From CAWAND01 sp963727915 (GTDB taxonomy: Bacteria; Chloroflexota; Anaerolineae; Anaerolineales; E44-bin32), in the NCBI GenBank assembly GCA_963727915.1, contig CAVSID010000001.1:620001-684000 (forward strand): a DNA stretch of 64,000 nucleotides, written 5' to 3'. Position numbers and translations under genes: made by a program. Below the pieces are notes generated by a model. The model did not search any database and was not told the DNA's origin. It worked only from the letters and a program-made list of their open reading frames with translations. Of the stretch, positions 1 to 9,565 are shown piece after piece. Within the stretch, counting starts at the first letter, position 1. The number at the start of each line of letters is the position of its first letter.

Positions 1-579
1 CGATGCACGGACCACGGATAACGCCAATTGTCCGAGCAACCCCAGCCCGATGACCGCCACCCGGTCCCCGAGGCCTGCCCCTGAAAGCCTAAAACCGTGC
101 AGCGCGATAGCGCCCAGGGTTGTGAAGGCGCCCGTCTCGAAATCCACTTCATCCGCTAGATGGGCCATAAGATTGTGGGGGACCACAACGTATTCGGCGT
201 GGACGGCGTGCCCGCCGCCGGCACAGACGACCCGGTCACCCGGCGCGAATCCGGTCAAGCCGGCGCCAACCGCCACCACGGTGCCCGCCGAGCTATAGCC
301 AAGGGCCATCGGTTGGTCGAGCCGATTGCGCACCGCATCCAAGGCTGAAAGTGGACCTTCGGTGAGGGCCTTGTCGATCACCTGCCGCACCAAATCCGGC
401 CGCGAGCGCGCCTTGCCAAGCAGGCTTTGGTCGGCGAAGGCCACCGTCGCTCGCTCGGTCCCTGCCGACACAAGCGATGCCCGGGTGCGCACCAGCGCCG
501 TCCCCGGCGCCGCCAGAGGCACCGGAACGTCGACGATCTGGGTTTCCCCGGTACGCATGTTTTGAACGACTTGTTTCAT
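1..579 (-). CDS. bi-domain oxidoreductase, N-terminal alcohol-dehydrogenase-like part (partial, runs off window)
   Basis: The protein starts MKQVVQNMRTGETQIVDVP and stays open for 193 codons to the window edge. It reads as a medium-chain dehydrogenase/quinone oxidoreductase: a GroES-like part with LVSAGTERATV and GYSSAGTVVAVGAGL, then the start of a Rossmann fold with VAVIGLGLLGQLALS. The LVSAGTERA and ARSRPDLVRQVIDK segments are typical of the bi-domain enzymes that join this dehydrogenase to a C-terminal Gfo/Idh/MocA oxidoreductase and that sit in polysaccharide clusters. The C-terminal half lies outside the window, so the fusion is inferred. It is last in the polysaccharide block but has its own upstream gap with an extended -10, so it may be transcribed separately. 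The ATG at 579 lacks a strong ribosome binding site. Confidence 0.8.
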   Translation of the reverse strand, partial: MKQVVQNMRTGETQIVDVPVPLAAPGTALVRTRASLVSAGTERATVAFADQSLLGKARSRPDLVRQVIDKALTEGPLSALDAVRNRLDQPMALGYSSAGTVVAVGAGLTGFAPGDRVVCAGGGHAVHAEYVVVPHNLMAHLADEVDFETGAFTTLGAIALHGFRLSGAGLGDRVAVIGLGLLGQLALSVVRAS

Positions 580-644
580 GATGAAAGGCCCGTCTGGCCG
601 GCTCACACGTCCTGCCGGCCCCCAACTCGGCTCAGGCGCCCGGA

Positions 645-653
645 ATTATAGCA
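645..653 (-). promoter_or_regulatory. extended -10 promoter TGCTATAAT
   Basis: TGCTATAAT reads on the minus strand with no recognisable -35, which fits an extended -10 promoter. It would give a leader of about 60 nt before the oxidoreductase start at 579. An inverted repeat CGGCAG...CTGCCG at about 673-693 lies just past the preceding glycosyltransferase stop. Confidence 0.5.
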
Positions 654-731
654 TCGGGGCAGGCGGCAGACCGATCTGCTGCCGAGCGGGCCGATCCGCC
701 GCTGGCCCTTGGCTCGACCGGCGCTCGGACG

Positions 732-1952
732 TCAGGACAGCAACTGGCGGTAGAACGACTCAGCTGTCGCCATCACCCGCCCATAGTCCGCTCGGTCGGC
801 GATAATCTGCTGATTGCGGCGGCCAGCTTCGCGTCGCAGGCCATCATCCGAAAGCACGTCCGATACCGCCCTGGCCACCCCAGCCGCGTCAGCCGGGTTC
901 ACCAGCAGACCGTTTACGCCCGGCTCAATCCACTCCCGCACCGACTCCAGATCGCCGGCCACCGGGAAGCAGCCGCACGCCATGGCCTCCAAAAGGCTGT
1001 TCGGCGTGCCGTCGTGCTCGGTCGGTGACACAGACAGCGAAGCGCGCCGGAGCAATGCCGCCATGTCTTGCGGGGAAAGGCGGGGCCAGAGCCTGACATG
1101 GGCTTCAACGCCCAGGCGGCTGATCCAAGATCCCGCCTGACTGGCGCCTTCCATCGCAGGACAAATGAAGAATGCCTCCGGGTGATCCTGCAGGATCAGG
1201 GGGATGGCCTTGAAGAAGGTGTCGTTGCGGACATAGGCCCGCAGCCCCCGCGGGTTGACCACCACCGGGGCCGAATCCGGGATCTCGGCCAGCAGCGGGG
1301 CCAGACTGGACTTGCCTCGTTCGGGCTGGCCTGCGGGATAGAAAATCTCGCGCCGGACCCCCCGGCGCCGGGAACCACGATGTGCAGTCGGTTGCGCCCA
1401 AATCCCCATTTCCATGCCAGCCTAAGGTCGCGCTGGCAGTCGGCGTGCAGCCCGTCGGCCCGCACCATCGCCGCCCGTGTTTGCCGCCCAAGGATAGGGT
1501 TGCCGGACGCATGCAGCGTGAAGTCGTTGCCCCACGAAGAAATCAGAAGCGGGGATGCTGGATCGCTGGCTGCCGCCAGGATCCCTTCAAATGGGATGCG
1601 CATCGCGTGCACCAGATCGGGGTCGATTTCACCCAGGATGCTCTTCAGCCGCCTGGCCGACGGGGCGATCGTCAAGGGACCCAACCAGTCCCGCATGGCC
1701 GTCATCAGTCTGATACTGAATACGCGCTGCGGAACTCCCGCGTGCCGGAGCTGCGCCGTCCCCGGCCTCGCGGCTGGCCCGGCTGAAGGCCACCGGCACG
1801 AATTGTAGGGACGCCAGGCCGTCCAGAGGGCGGCAATCGTGCGTGGAGACAAGGTGGACCTGGTGGCCCGCCTCGATAAAGTGCGCCATCCAGCTTCGGC
1901 TGATCGGGCTCCGCCCGTCGGCCACATAGGCGACGCGCATCTCAGATCCCAC
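732..1952 (-). CDS. glycosyltransferase family 4 (two frame breaks)
   Basis: A GT-B retaining glycosyltransferase, probably adding a sugar to a surface polysaccharide at the cytoplasmic face. The N-terminal piece MRVAYVADGRSPISRSWMAH is followed in another frame by FSIRLMTAMRDWLGPLT...SWGNDFTLHA, and in a third by the C-terminal donor-binding part with SPTEHDGTPNSLLEAMACG and PGVNGLLVNPAD. The two breaks are near 1750 and 1360 and cancel in length. Both sides of each break are conserved GT4 sequence, so sequencing error is likelier than decay. The start is ATG 1952 or, in the same frame, ATG 1940. It overlaps the end of the preceding glycosyltransferase by 11 nt, as expected in an operon. The substrate is unknown. 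Confidence 0.75.
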
Positions 1953-3036
1953 CGATTGACTTTGTGACGGCTTTCACAAACGCGTCGGCCATGGCGTCGA
2001 GATTGACTTCATCCGCCACAATACGGTAGGACTCGGCGCCCATTCGGGACAACCTCTCCCGATTGCGTTCCGCTAGGCGAAGGATCCCCGCCAATCCGGC
2101 TTCGTCCCCTGGAGCAACGCGCCAGCCGTTCCCGGCCCGAACCAGGTCGTCGGCCGTGCCGTCCCCTTCCCCCACTACAACCGGCAGTCCATGCGCCATG
2201 GCCTGTTGGACGGCTAGTCCGCCGGTCCCCGGCAGGACAAACAGGTCGGCGTGGCCGAAGGCCCCCTCCAGCTCATGACCCTCAAGGTGGCCGGTGAAAC
2301 GCACATCTGGCAGGATGTTGGCGGCCAAAGACTCGAGCGAAGCCCGCTCCGGGCCATCACCCACGATCGTCAGCGCCGGGGGTTGGGCCAGCGCGGCACA
2401 GGCGCGCAGCAGCGTATCGAGACGCTTGCGCCTCTGCAGGCGGCCGACATACAGGACCCGGAGCCGATCCGCTACGCCGCTCTCCCCCGATGGCGGAGTG
2501 TCCGGTACCGACCCGACAGCGTTGAGCACCAAACTCACTCGGTCTTCGGGCACGCCGAAGTGCCGGTAGGCATCCGCCCCCCGGCTGCTGTAGGCGATCA
2601 TCCCATCGAAACCGTGCAGGAACTGTCGCCAGATCCAGCCAGTTACCCTTCCCGACGGCTCAGCGCCCAGACCCCATCCCAGCACAGGGATGCCTGTGGT
2701 CCTGGCCCAAGTCCGAGCCCGCCAATTTGTCAGATAGCGCGGATTCGCCTCCAGCACCAGGGCGTCCGGCGGTGAAGACATCAAATGAGAGAGCAACCTC
2801 GGCTGCGTGCAGAAGTACAGCGCCCCGCCCCCGATGTGCCGGTTCTCCAAACGCAGCCATTCCACCCCATCCAGACCAGCTGCCGGGGCGATCGTCTCCT
2901 CCGGGCGGGGCATGCCCGCCACGACGGTCAATCTGCTACAGTACGCCGCCAGCCGTTGGAAAAAAGGCACCCGGTAGCCAGGCAGCACCCGCTGCTGGAC
3001 CACTAGGTGTCCATCAAACCTATGCTCCCCCGTCAC
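1942..3036 (-). CDS. glycosyltransferase family 4
   Basis: An intact 364-residue GT-B glycosyltransferase. The N-terminal acceptor domain begins with VVQQRVLPGYRVPFFQRLA. The C-terminal domain has the usual VLYVGRLQRRKRLDTLLRA strand-helix, LTIVGDGPERASLESLA, and an acidic-loop region DLFVLPGTGGLAVQQAMAHG followed by PVVVGEGDGT. The classical EX7E motif is altered (GTGGLAVQQAMAHG in place of E...EAMA), so its donor chemistry may differ from standard GT4 enzymes. It overlaps FkbM at its 5' end by 4 nt and the next glycosyltransferase at its 3' end, so it is co-transcribed in the polysaccharide operon. Confidence 0.85.
   Translation of the reverse strand: MTGEHRFDGHLVVQQRVLPGYRVPFFQRLAAYCSRLTVVAGMPRPEETIAPAAGLDGVEWLRLENRHIGGGALYFCTQPRLLSHLMSSPPDALVLEANPRYLTNWRARTWARTTGIPVLGWGLGAEPSGRVTGWIWRQFLHGFDGMIAYSSRGADAYRHFGVPEDRVSLVLNAVGSVPDTPPSGESGVADRLRVLYVGRLQRRKRLDTLLRACAALAQPPALTIVGDGPERASLESLAANILPDVRFTGHLEGHELEGAFGHADLFVLPGTGGLAVQQAMAHGLPVVVGEGDGTADDLVRAGNGWRVAPGDEAGLAGILRLAERNRERLSRMGAESYRIVADEVNLDAMADAFVKAVTKSIGGI
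1961..1980. promoter_or_regulatory. CRP/Rex-like palindrome inside a gene end
   Basis: TTTGTGA-CGGCTT-TCACAAA, with perfect 7-bp arms. It lies in the last codons of the glycosyltransferase at 1942-3036, just upstream of the next gene's start. It is one of a family of similar sites in the window. Because it is in coding sequence it is a weaker operator candidate. Confidence 0.4.
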
Positions 3037-3908
3037 GCGCGTTCCCCGTCTGGCCGCGGCGGGACGGCCACGATGTAGGCTTTCCAGCCCAGCTCGCTCG
3101 GCCCAGCAATCTGCGGCAGTCCCTTAGCCAGCTGGTGCAGGGTGTAGCCGCAGGGAATGAGCTGTTCCCACACACTTGTGGATGCCTCCGGGCCATGGAG
3201 TTCGATCAACAGGGTCGGTCTCCGCTCGGCCAGTAGCTTGGCCGCACCACGCATCACCATCCCCTCGCCGCCTTCCACATCGATCTTGATCACCGACGGC
3301 GAAGGGTGCCCCTGCTCAAAAACGTAATCGTCCAAACTGATCACGGGGACGGTGATTTGGCCGTTATAGGTCTCCTCCCGCCCAGCGGAGCCGCCTAGCT
3401 TGCCCATCCCCCCCGAACGGTGCACCAGAAACATTGCCTCCCCTGTCACGGCGCCGGCTGCCGCCAGCTCCACATGCACCCACCCTCCACATGCATTAAG
3501 TTCGATGTTGGCGCGCAACCGCTCGACGTTGGCCGGCAGAGCCTCAAAAGCCACCACGTGGCCCTCCGGCCCCACGCATTCCGCCAAGGTCAAGCTGATC
3601 AACCCGATATTTGCTCCCACATCGAAGGCCACACCTCCTGACGGTGTCACCGCCTGGAGCATCGCCAGCAACTCGGGTTCGTAGTTGCCCAACCACAGAT
3701 CCTTCTCGGTCTTCAGATCGAGCCCAAGCCGGATCCCCTTCATCGGGCCGGCCGCCACCTCCACTTCTGTTAGACGGTCAGGCGCCGCTCGGTTAAGCAC
3801 CCCCCGCAATGCGCTCGACAGCGGCCCCAGACGGTACAGCCACAGCCTCAGCCGAAGCGGCAGCACGCCTGCTATCCACCCCGCCAACCGGAGCAAGCCG
3901 CCCCTCAT
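3033..3908 (-). CDS. FkbM family methyltransferase
   Basis: A 291-residue SAM-dependent O-methyltransferase of the FkbM family, likely methylating a sugar hydroxyl in the polysaccharide. The SAM-binding motif I is FDVGANIGLISLTLAE, followed by the acidic loop VVAFEALPANVERLRANI. The family's IKIDVEGGEGMVMRGA segment (VIKIDVEGGEG) and RPTLLIELHGPEA are present. The N-terminus (about 30 residues, GLLRLAGWIAGVLPLRLRLWLY) is hydrophobic and may associate with the membrane. It lies 7 nt after the previous glycosyltransferase and overlaps the next by 4 nt, so it belongs to the same operon. Confidence 0.85.
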   Translation of the reverse strand: MRGGLLRLAGWIAGVLPLRLRLWLYRLGPLSSALRGVLNRAAPDRLTEVEVAAGPMKGIRLGLDLKTEKDLWLGNYEPELLAMLQAVTPSGGVAFDVGANIGLISLTLAECVGPEGHVVAFEALPANVERLRANIELNACGGWVHVELAAAGAVTGEAMFLVHRSGGMGKLGGSAGREETYNGQITVPVISLDDYVFEQGHPSPSVIKIDVEGGEGMVMRGAAKLLAERRPTLLIELHGPEASTSVWEQLIPCGYTLHQLAKGLPQIAGPSELGWKAYIVAVPPRPDGERA

Positions 3909-3915
3909 GGACCGC

Positions 3916-4948
3916 CTACGCCCAGCCCAAAGCTGTCATGTAGCCTTCGACCATCCGCTCCAGGCCGAACGCATCTTCGGCACGCTGTCGCGCACCCTTC
4001 CGAAAGCGATCCGGCTCCGCCAGCACCGCCAGCGCAGCGTCGAGCAGGGAGCCGGCGTCCGGCGGTTCTACGCGCCATGGATCACTACCGTAGGCCGCTA
4101 ATCGCCCTGCATTTCCGACCACGAGCTCCGGCAGCGCACCTGTGTTGTAGGAGACCACCGGCAGGCCGCACGCCATGGCTTCGATCACGCTGTTGGGGCA
4201 GGCTGGATGCAGGTCAGCCGCAAACAGCAGGTGCGACGACCGATCCAGGTCGGGAATTTCGTCCGGTGCCACCTCGCCCAACCAGTGAACTTCGACGCCT
4301 GGCCCGGGCGGGTCCGGGATGACCTCTGGCTGCGCCATGCCGGCGATGACCAATTCGACTTGCATGTGCTTTTCACGGCTGAGCCCCGACGCCAAGGCGA
4401 GCGCCCAATCCAATCCAACTTCATAACCACCTGCCAGACGGCCTTCAATCACCGCCAAACGGATCCGGTCCGACGGGCGAGAACTCCCGTCGCCGGGCCG
4501 GTACATATCAAGCGGCACTCCATTGTGGACCACCCAATCCGCCTTGCGGCCAGCTCCTGCAACGCGCTGTCCACCACGCCTTTGAGAACTGGCTCTGGTA
4601 GACCTGGCCATCGCTGAAACTGCGGCGGATCAGCCGCAGGTTGAGGTTGTTGAGTTCGGCTCGGAGGAAATGCAGGGCACCCGTCGGGCGTCTCCGATGG
4701 ATCCAGTTCATCCCATCTAAGCGCTGGAACACAGGCAGTCCGCGTACCCGCAACCGGCGCAGCCGCCGAAGCTGACGTGTGCCGCCATTGACAAGCACCG
4801 CATCCAGGTCCCGGTCGCTTAAGTCAAAGATGACTTCGATCCCGCGACGCCCAAGGCCAAGCGCCAGCCGGGTTTGAAAGGCTGCCGGCCCTGCGTGGCC
4901 TGGCACGTTGGGTATCAAGCACAAGCGGCGAGGGGTCTGCCTAGTCAC
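3916..4948 (-). CDS. glycosyltransferase family 4 (one frame break)
   Basis: The N-terminal part MTRQTPRRLCLIPNVPGHAG...VYQSQFSK and the C-terminal part DWVVHNGVPLDMYRPGDGSS...SVIEAMACGLPVVSYNTGALPELV are in different frames. A single missing base near 4580 would rejoin them through GVVDSALQEL. The C-terminal half has the GT4 donor-site pattern PNSVIEAMACG-PVVSYNTGALPE. The start is GTG 4948, with GAGG about 9 nt upstream and 28 nt after the wecB stop. It is probably a sugar transferase acting on the same glycan as its neighbours; acceptor and donor are unknown. Confidence 0.8.
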
Positions 4949-4976
4949 GGGGCATCCTCAGAGGCGCAGCGATGGT

Positions 4977-6119
4977 TCAGCTCGAACCTGGTGGCGTGCC
5001 GGCGGCAGCCATCAACGCCGCCACAATCCGCTCGGCAGCGTGGCCATCACCGAACAGGTCGGAGCTGCGGGCCATGGCAGCGTGCGCGTTGGGATCGCTG
5101 AGCAGTCGCCGCGCCTGTTGCAGGATGGCCTCCGGCTCCGTGCCGGCCAGGCGCGCATTGCCGGCTTCGATTGCCTCCGGCCTCTCTGTTCGGTCGCGCA
5201 TGACGAGCACGGGGACGCCCAAGGCCGTGCCCTCCTCCTGGATACCACCCGAATCGGTCAGGATCAACGTCGCCCCTTTCATCAGGTGCACCATCGGCTG
5301 ATAGTCGAGCGGGGCGACCAGACTCAGGTTGGGCAGCCCACCCAAAATACGGTGCGCCGGCTCCTGAACCTTAGGATTGAGGTGTACCGGATAGACCAGG
5401 TGGATGTCATCTTGATACTCCTCGGCCAGCTCGCGGAGCATCGTGAAGATCAATTCCATCGGCCGGCCCAGGCTCTCGCGCCGGTGGGCGGTTACCACCA
5501 CCCAGCGGCGATCGGCGGGGAGGGATGCCAGCGGCCCGGATGACAGATCGTAGGGCTTGTCGACGATCATCTTGAGCGCATCGATCACGGGGTTGCCCGT
5601 CACGGCGATCTTCGACGACGGCACGCCCTCGCGAAGCAGATTGTCCTCCGCCTGGGGTGTGGGCGCAAAGTGAAGATCGGCCACCACGCCCGCCACCCTG
5701 CGGTTGACCTCTTCCGGAAACGGGTGCCACTTGTCACCTGTGCGCAGGCCGGCCTCAACATGCCCGACACGGATGTGGTGGTAGAAGGCCAGCATGGAGG
5801 CCGCCATCACGGTGGTGGTGTCCCCCTGGACCAGCACCCAGTCGGGCGCTTCGTCATGCAACACCGGATCCAGGCCGCTGAACACGGCCGCCGTCAGGGC
5901 GGCGAGGCTCTGGCCGGGCCGCATCAGGTCCAAATCCAGGTCCGGCACAATCTCAAACAGGGAAAGGACCTGATCCAACATCTGGCGATGTTGGGCCGTC
6001 ACGCACACCCGGCTTGTCACTCCGGATTCGTTCGACAGGGCCTTGACCACCGGTGCCATCTTGACAGCTTCCGGCCGGGTGCCGAAGATCGACAAGACCT
6101 TCAGCGGAGCTTTAGTCAT
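4977..6119 (-). CDS. wecB: UDP-N-acetylglucosamine 2-epimerase (non-hydrolysing)
   Basis: Converts UDP-GlcNAc to UDP-ManNAc in the cytoplasm. About 380 residues, the usual length. Motifs in order: VLSIFGTRPEAVKMAPVVKAL, VQGDTTTVMAASMLAFYH, VGHVEAGLRTGDKWHPFPEE, VTAHRRESLGRP and LILTDSGGIQEEGTALGVPVLV. The ATG at 6119 gives MTKAPLKVLSIFGTRPEA and overlaps the wecC stop by 8 nt (ATGACTAA), so translation is probably coupled. With the adjacent WecC it would supply UDP-ManNAc or UDP-N-acetylmannosaminuronic acid to the glycosyltransferases downstream. Confidence 0.95.
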   Translation of the reverse strand: MTKAPLKVLSIFGTRPEAVKMAPVVKALSNESGVTSRVCVTAQHRQMLDQVLSLFEIVPDLDLDLMRPGQSLAALTAAVFSGLDPVLHDEAPDWVLVQGDTTTVMAASMLAFYHHIRVGHVEAGLRTGDKWHPFPEEVNRRVAGVVADLHFAPTPQAEDNLLREGVPSSKIAVTGNPVIDALKMIVDKPYDLSSGPLASLPADRRWVVVTAHRRESLGRPMELIFTMLRELAEEYQDDIHLVYPVHLNPKVQEPAHRILGGLPNLSLVAPLDYQPMVHLMKGATLILTDSGGIQEEGTALGVPVLVMRDRTERPEAIEAGNARLAGTEPEAILQQARRLLSDPNAHAAMARSSDLFGDGHAAERIVAALMAAAGTPPGSS

Positions 6120-7396
6120 GGCCACCCACACCGAGAATGTGCAGGTCCCATCCGGCGCCCCGCCAGCCTTCACGGTCCCACACCCCGCGGGTATCAACTG
6201 CTGTGCGGCCGCTTGACCATGACGCCGCCTGGTCCGGTTTGAGATCCAGGAACTCGTGGTGGTCCACCAAGAGCACTACGACATCTGCGCCGGTCAGGCA
6301 GTCCTGTGCGGAGTTCGCCGTACGTGCGCCGGCCACCGATGCCAGCGGCGCAGCCGGATCATAGGTGGCCACCTTCGCCCCCTCGGCCACCAACTGCCGC
6401 ACCACCTCCACTGCCGGGCTCTCACGCAGGTCATCCACATCGGCCTTGTAGGCCAGCCCCAGGGCGGCGATCCGCTTGCCGGCCAGGCTGCCACCTAGCG
6501 CGCGTCTGATCAGCCGGACGGCATGCGTCGGCTGCTCATCATTTACCCGGCGGGCAGCCTGAATGAGGCGGCGTCAGCTCGGGCGCCGATTCGACCAAGA
6601 ACCAGGGGTCGATGCTGATGCAGTGGCCGCCGACTCCCGGGCCTGGCCGCAGGATCTTCACGCGTGGGTGCCGGCTGGCGAAATCGATCGCATCCCAGAC
6701 ATCCACACCGAGGTGCTCCGCCAGCATTGCGAACTCGTTGGCGGCGGCGATGTTGACGTCGCGGTAGGTGTTTTCCATCAGCTTGACCAACTCGGCCGTG
6801 GTGGCATCCGTCAACAGAATATCGCCCCGGACGAAAAGCCGGTACAAGTCCCGACCCGCTTCAGAAGAGGCGGGATTGACGCCGCCGATCACGCGCGGGT
6901 TTTCGACCAACTCGCGCAGGATCTTCCCCGGCAATACGCGTTCCGGCGTGTAGGCGAGATGGAATTCCTCGCCTGGCGTAAGACCCGACTCAGCCAATAT
7001 CGGTGCCAGCCGATCGACCGTCGTTCGAGGCGGGCAGGTGGACTCGAGCACAACCAGGTTTCCACGACGGAGGTGGGGGACGATCGATTGGGCCGCCGCC
7101 TCAACGTAACTCAGGTCGGCTCGTTTGTCCGGCAGAATCGGCGTCGGGACGGCAATGATAAAGGCATCGGCCGGTGCCGGATTTTCGACGATCTCCAGGT
7201 GCCCTGAAGCCATGGCGGCCTGGACCAAAGTTCGCAGCCCCGGCTCGTGAATGTGGGGCTGCCCGGCTCTGAGAGCTTCGATCACGCCTGGGTTGGTGTC
7301 CACACCGATGACGTCCACCCCCTGCGTGGCAAAGGTGCTGGCGGTGGGCAGGCCGATGTAGCCCAGACCTAGGACGCAGATGGTATCAAAATCCAA
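6112..7396 (-). CDS. wecC: UDP-N-acetyl-D-mannosamine dehydrogenase (one frame break)
   Basis: An NAD-dependent UDP-sugar 6-dehydrogenase oxidising UDP-ManNAc to the uronate. The N-terminus has ICVLGLGYIGLPTASTFA. The substrate-binding part has AYTPERVLPGKILREL and NTYRDVNIAAANEF, and the catalytic region has PGPGVGGHCISIDPWFLVE with the active-site Cys. The frame breaks near 6565; the other frame resumes IQAARRVNDEQPTHAVRLI and continues through YKADVDDLRESPAVEVV to the stop at 6112. The start is TTG 7396, chosen because AGGAGG sits 6 nt upstream and no better start gives the family N-terminus. A possible -10 (GATAAT, 7424-7429) precedes it. Confidence 0.9.
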
Positions 7397-7489
7397 GGTT
7401 CGCCTCCTGGGTTCAGGTGGACTATTATCCCACAATCCCCTGTCAGGCTCATGGCGCAGGCTAGCCGGCAGATGCCGCTTCGGCTGGGG

Positions 7490-7518
7490 TTGACCTTTTT
7501 TGATCGGGTTGTTACGCT
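7490..7518 (+). promoter_or_regulatory. possible promoter for the membrane/EEP fusion gene
   Basis: TTGACC at 7490-7495 is followed after 17 nt by TACGCT at 7513-7518. The -35 is good and the -10 poor. It lies 30 nt before the start codon in the gap shared with wecC. Confidence 0.35.
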
Positions 7519-7548
7519 CTCACGACCAAATGGCATGAAGGAGCTTCG

Positions 7549-9495
7549 ATGAACATCGCTTCGGGCGGCCTTTTCGATCGACGAGTCTTGCTGGGCTATG
7601 TCCTGCCCGCTCTGGTCATCACGGCTGGCCTGCAAACGCTGAGGGTGTTCTTCCCCAGCCTCGCCTGGTACCTGAAGGACACGGTCGGGCTCCCGTCGAC
7701 ATCTCTGGCTGTCTACGCCCTGATGACCTTCCTGGTAGGTTTCTTGGCCGCTGTCCTTTGGCGATTGCTCGGTGCCCGCCGTGCGCTTTGGGTGACGGCC
7801 GGCGGTGTTGCGGTCGTCAGGCTGGCCGAGCAGTTCAGCACAAGCCCGCCGGTCGACCTGTGGCTTAGCCTGGTGGGCACGGCGCTGTTTGCCCTGTTCC
7901 TGCCGGTTTGGCTCGGTCATCTGCGCGCGCAACGCGGCCTGGAAGCTGGCCCGCGCTGGGCTTTCGGCCTGTGGCTCGGTCTCAGCCTCGACACGGCCAT
8001 CAAGGGCGCCAACGGAACGCTCGACCTGAGCTGGTCTCCAGGAGTGTGGACCGGTGGGGCCACCCTCTTGATCGTGGTTCTGGTCTTCTGGAGCCTGCAG
8101 CGTGAGCCATTCTCGGCTGGACGTCCGGTCTCAGAAACCAACTGGGGCGATGCTCTGGCGCTCTTCGGCCTGGGTCCGTTTTTACTGCTCCAGGCTCTGA
8201 TCTTTCAGAATCTGGGCTGGACAGCTGAAGTCGCAGGCTTGCAAGCGCAGCTGGCATTCATGATGGTCATGATCGGGAACCTGCTGGGGATCCTTGGCGC
8301 CGTCTGGGGCTTTTCTCGACCTTCCACCTTTCGCTACCTGTTAGCCTTCGTGGTGCTCGCTTATCTGGGCATCGCCATCTCCACCGCTGATCAGCCAGGG
8401 GCAGCCTTCCTGGCGGTTCTGGGTATGGGCCAGTTCTTGATGGGCTGGGCGTGGTCCGTGGTCGCCAGCTTGAACAGCAGCGGCGACCGGCCGGGGCTTA
8501 CGCCCACGACCGTGAGCCTGGGCGTGGGCTTGGTGATGTTCGTCCTGCTTGCCTTCGTCTACTACGCGTCGATGGACATCGCCCTTGGTATCCCGCGCGA
8601 CACCATCCCGCCCATGGCGGGGGTCCTGTTTGGCCTTTCGGTCGTGTGGGGCGTAAACCGGGTCCAGCGGCAAGGCCGCACGCCTTGGGTCGACCCAACC
8701 GCAATAACCTGTGGTGTGGCCCTTTTAGCGTTCCCATTGGCGACGATGATCGCGCTTGGCAGCGCCCCATCCGCCAGCCTACCGGCCGGGTCGCCGGTGA
8801 CCGTGATGACCTACAACATCCATTCCTCGTATGACGCTGCAGGACGGCAGGACCCGGAGGCGATCGCCCGGGCCATCGAGGCCAGCGGTGCGGACATCGT
8901 CACACTCAACGAGGTGTCTCGCGGTTGGCTGATCGACGGCTCGACCGACCTTGTGTTCTGGTTGTCGCGCCGGCTTGACATGCCGATCCTATTCAAAGGC
9001 ACCGCCGATCCCGTCTGGGGCAATGCCATCCTGACCCGCGACCCCGTGCTGCAGACCGGCTCCGGCTCGCTGCCCCTGAGCAGCACTCTGATCCCCAGAG
9101 GCTATCTTTGGGCCCGGGTCGACGTCGGCGGTCCCGAACCGCTGTTGGTGATCGCCACCCACCTGCATCAAATCGAGGCCGACCACGACGTGCGGCTGCT
9201 CCAGGTACCGGTCCTGGTGGCGTTCTGGGGCGACCGCCCCTTCAGCCTGGTGATGGGCGACATGAACGCCCAACCGGGAGATCCCGAAATGGGTCTGTTT
9301 TCGCAGGCCGGCCTGGTGGATTCCTGGGGTCAGGCAGGAGAGGGGGATGGTTTGACCTTCTCGTCGACCGACCCGTTTGAGCGGATCGACTGGATCTGGC
9401 ACACACCCGACATCAGGGCGACGTCGGCCGAGGTCCCGCCTACGGCGGCCTCGGACCACAGGCCGGTTGTGGTAACCCTGGAGATCGGCCCGTAG
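7549..9495 (+). CDS. multi-pass membrane protein fused to an endonuclease/exonuclease/phosphatase domain
   Basis: A 648-residue protein with a strong ribosome binding site (AAGGAG, 5 nt before ATG). Residues 1 to about 410 form roughly eleven hydrophobic segments with short loops. Residues from about 420 form a DNase I-like EEP domain: VTVMTYNIHSSYD, the metal-binding Glu in VTLNEVSRGW, VIATHLHQIEADHD, VMGDMNAQPGDPEM and the terminal catalytic ASDHRPVVVTL. The catalytic set appears complete. The C-terminal domain is presumably extracytoplasmic or membrane-facing, and a phosphodiesterase acting on lipid or head-group substrate is possible, but the substrate cannot be told from sequence. It is divergent from wecC, with no clear operon partner. 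Confidence 0.8.
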   Translation: MNIASGGLFDRRVLLGYVLPALVITAGLQTLRVFFPSLAWYLKDTVGLPSTSLAVYALMTFLVGFLAAVLWRLLGARRALWVTAGGVAVVRLAEQFSTSPPVDLWLSLVGTALFALFLPVWLGHLRAQRGLEAGPRWAFGLWLGLSLDTAIKGANGTLDLSWSPGVWTGGATLLIVVLVFWSLQREPFSAGRPVSETNWGDALALFGLGPFLLLQALIFQNLGWTAEVAGLQAQLAFMMVMIGNLLGILGAVWGFSRPSTFRYLLAFVVLAYLGIAISTADQPGAAFLAVLGMGQFLMGWAWSVVASLNSSGDRPGLTPTTVSLGVGLVMFVLLAFVYYASMDIALGIPRDTIPPMAGVLFGLSVVWGVNRVQRQGRTPWVDPTAITCGVALLAFPLATMIALGSAPSASLPAGSPVTVMTYNIHSSYDAAGRQDPEAIARAIEASGADIVTLNEVSRGWLIDGSTDLVFWLSRRLDMPILFKGTADPVWGNAILTRDPVLQTGSGSLPLSSTLIPRGYLWARVDVGGPEPLLVIATHLHQIEADHDVRLLQVPVLVAFWGDRPFSLVMGDMNAQPGDPEMGLFSQAGLVDSWGQAGEGDGLTFSSTDPFERIDWIWHTPDIRATSAEVPPTAASDHRPVVVTLEIGP

Positions 9496-9565
9496 GCGCT
9501 GCAGCCTGGGAGCCGTGGGGCCCGGAGCCAGTGGGCGGCCAAGTGTGACATATGGAAGGTGCACC

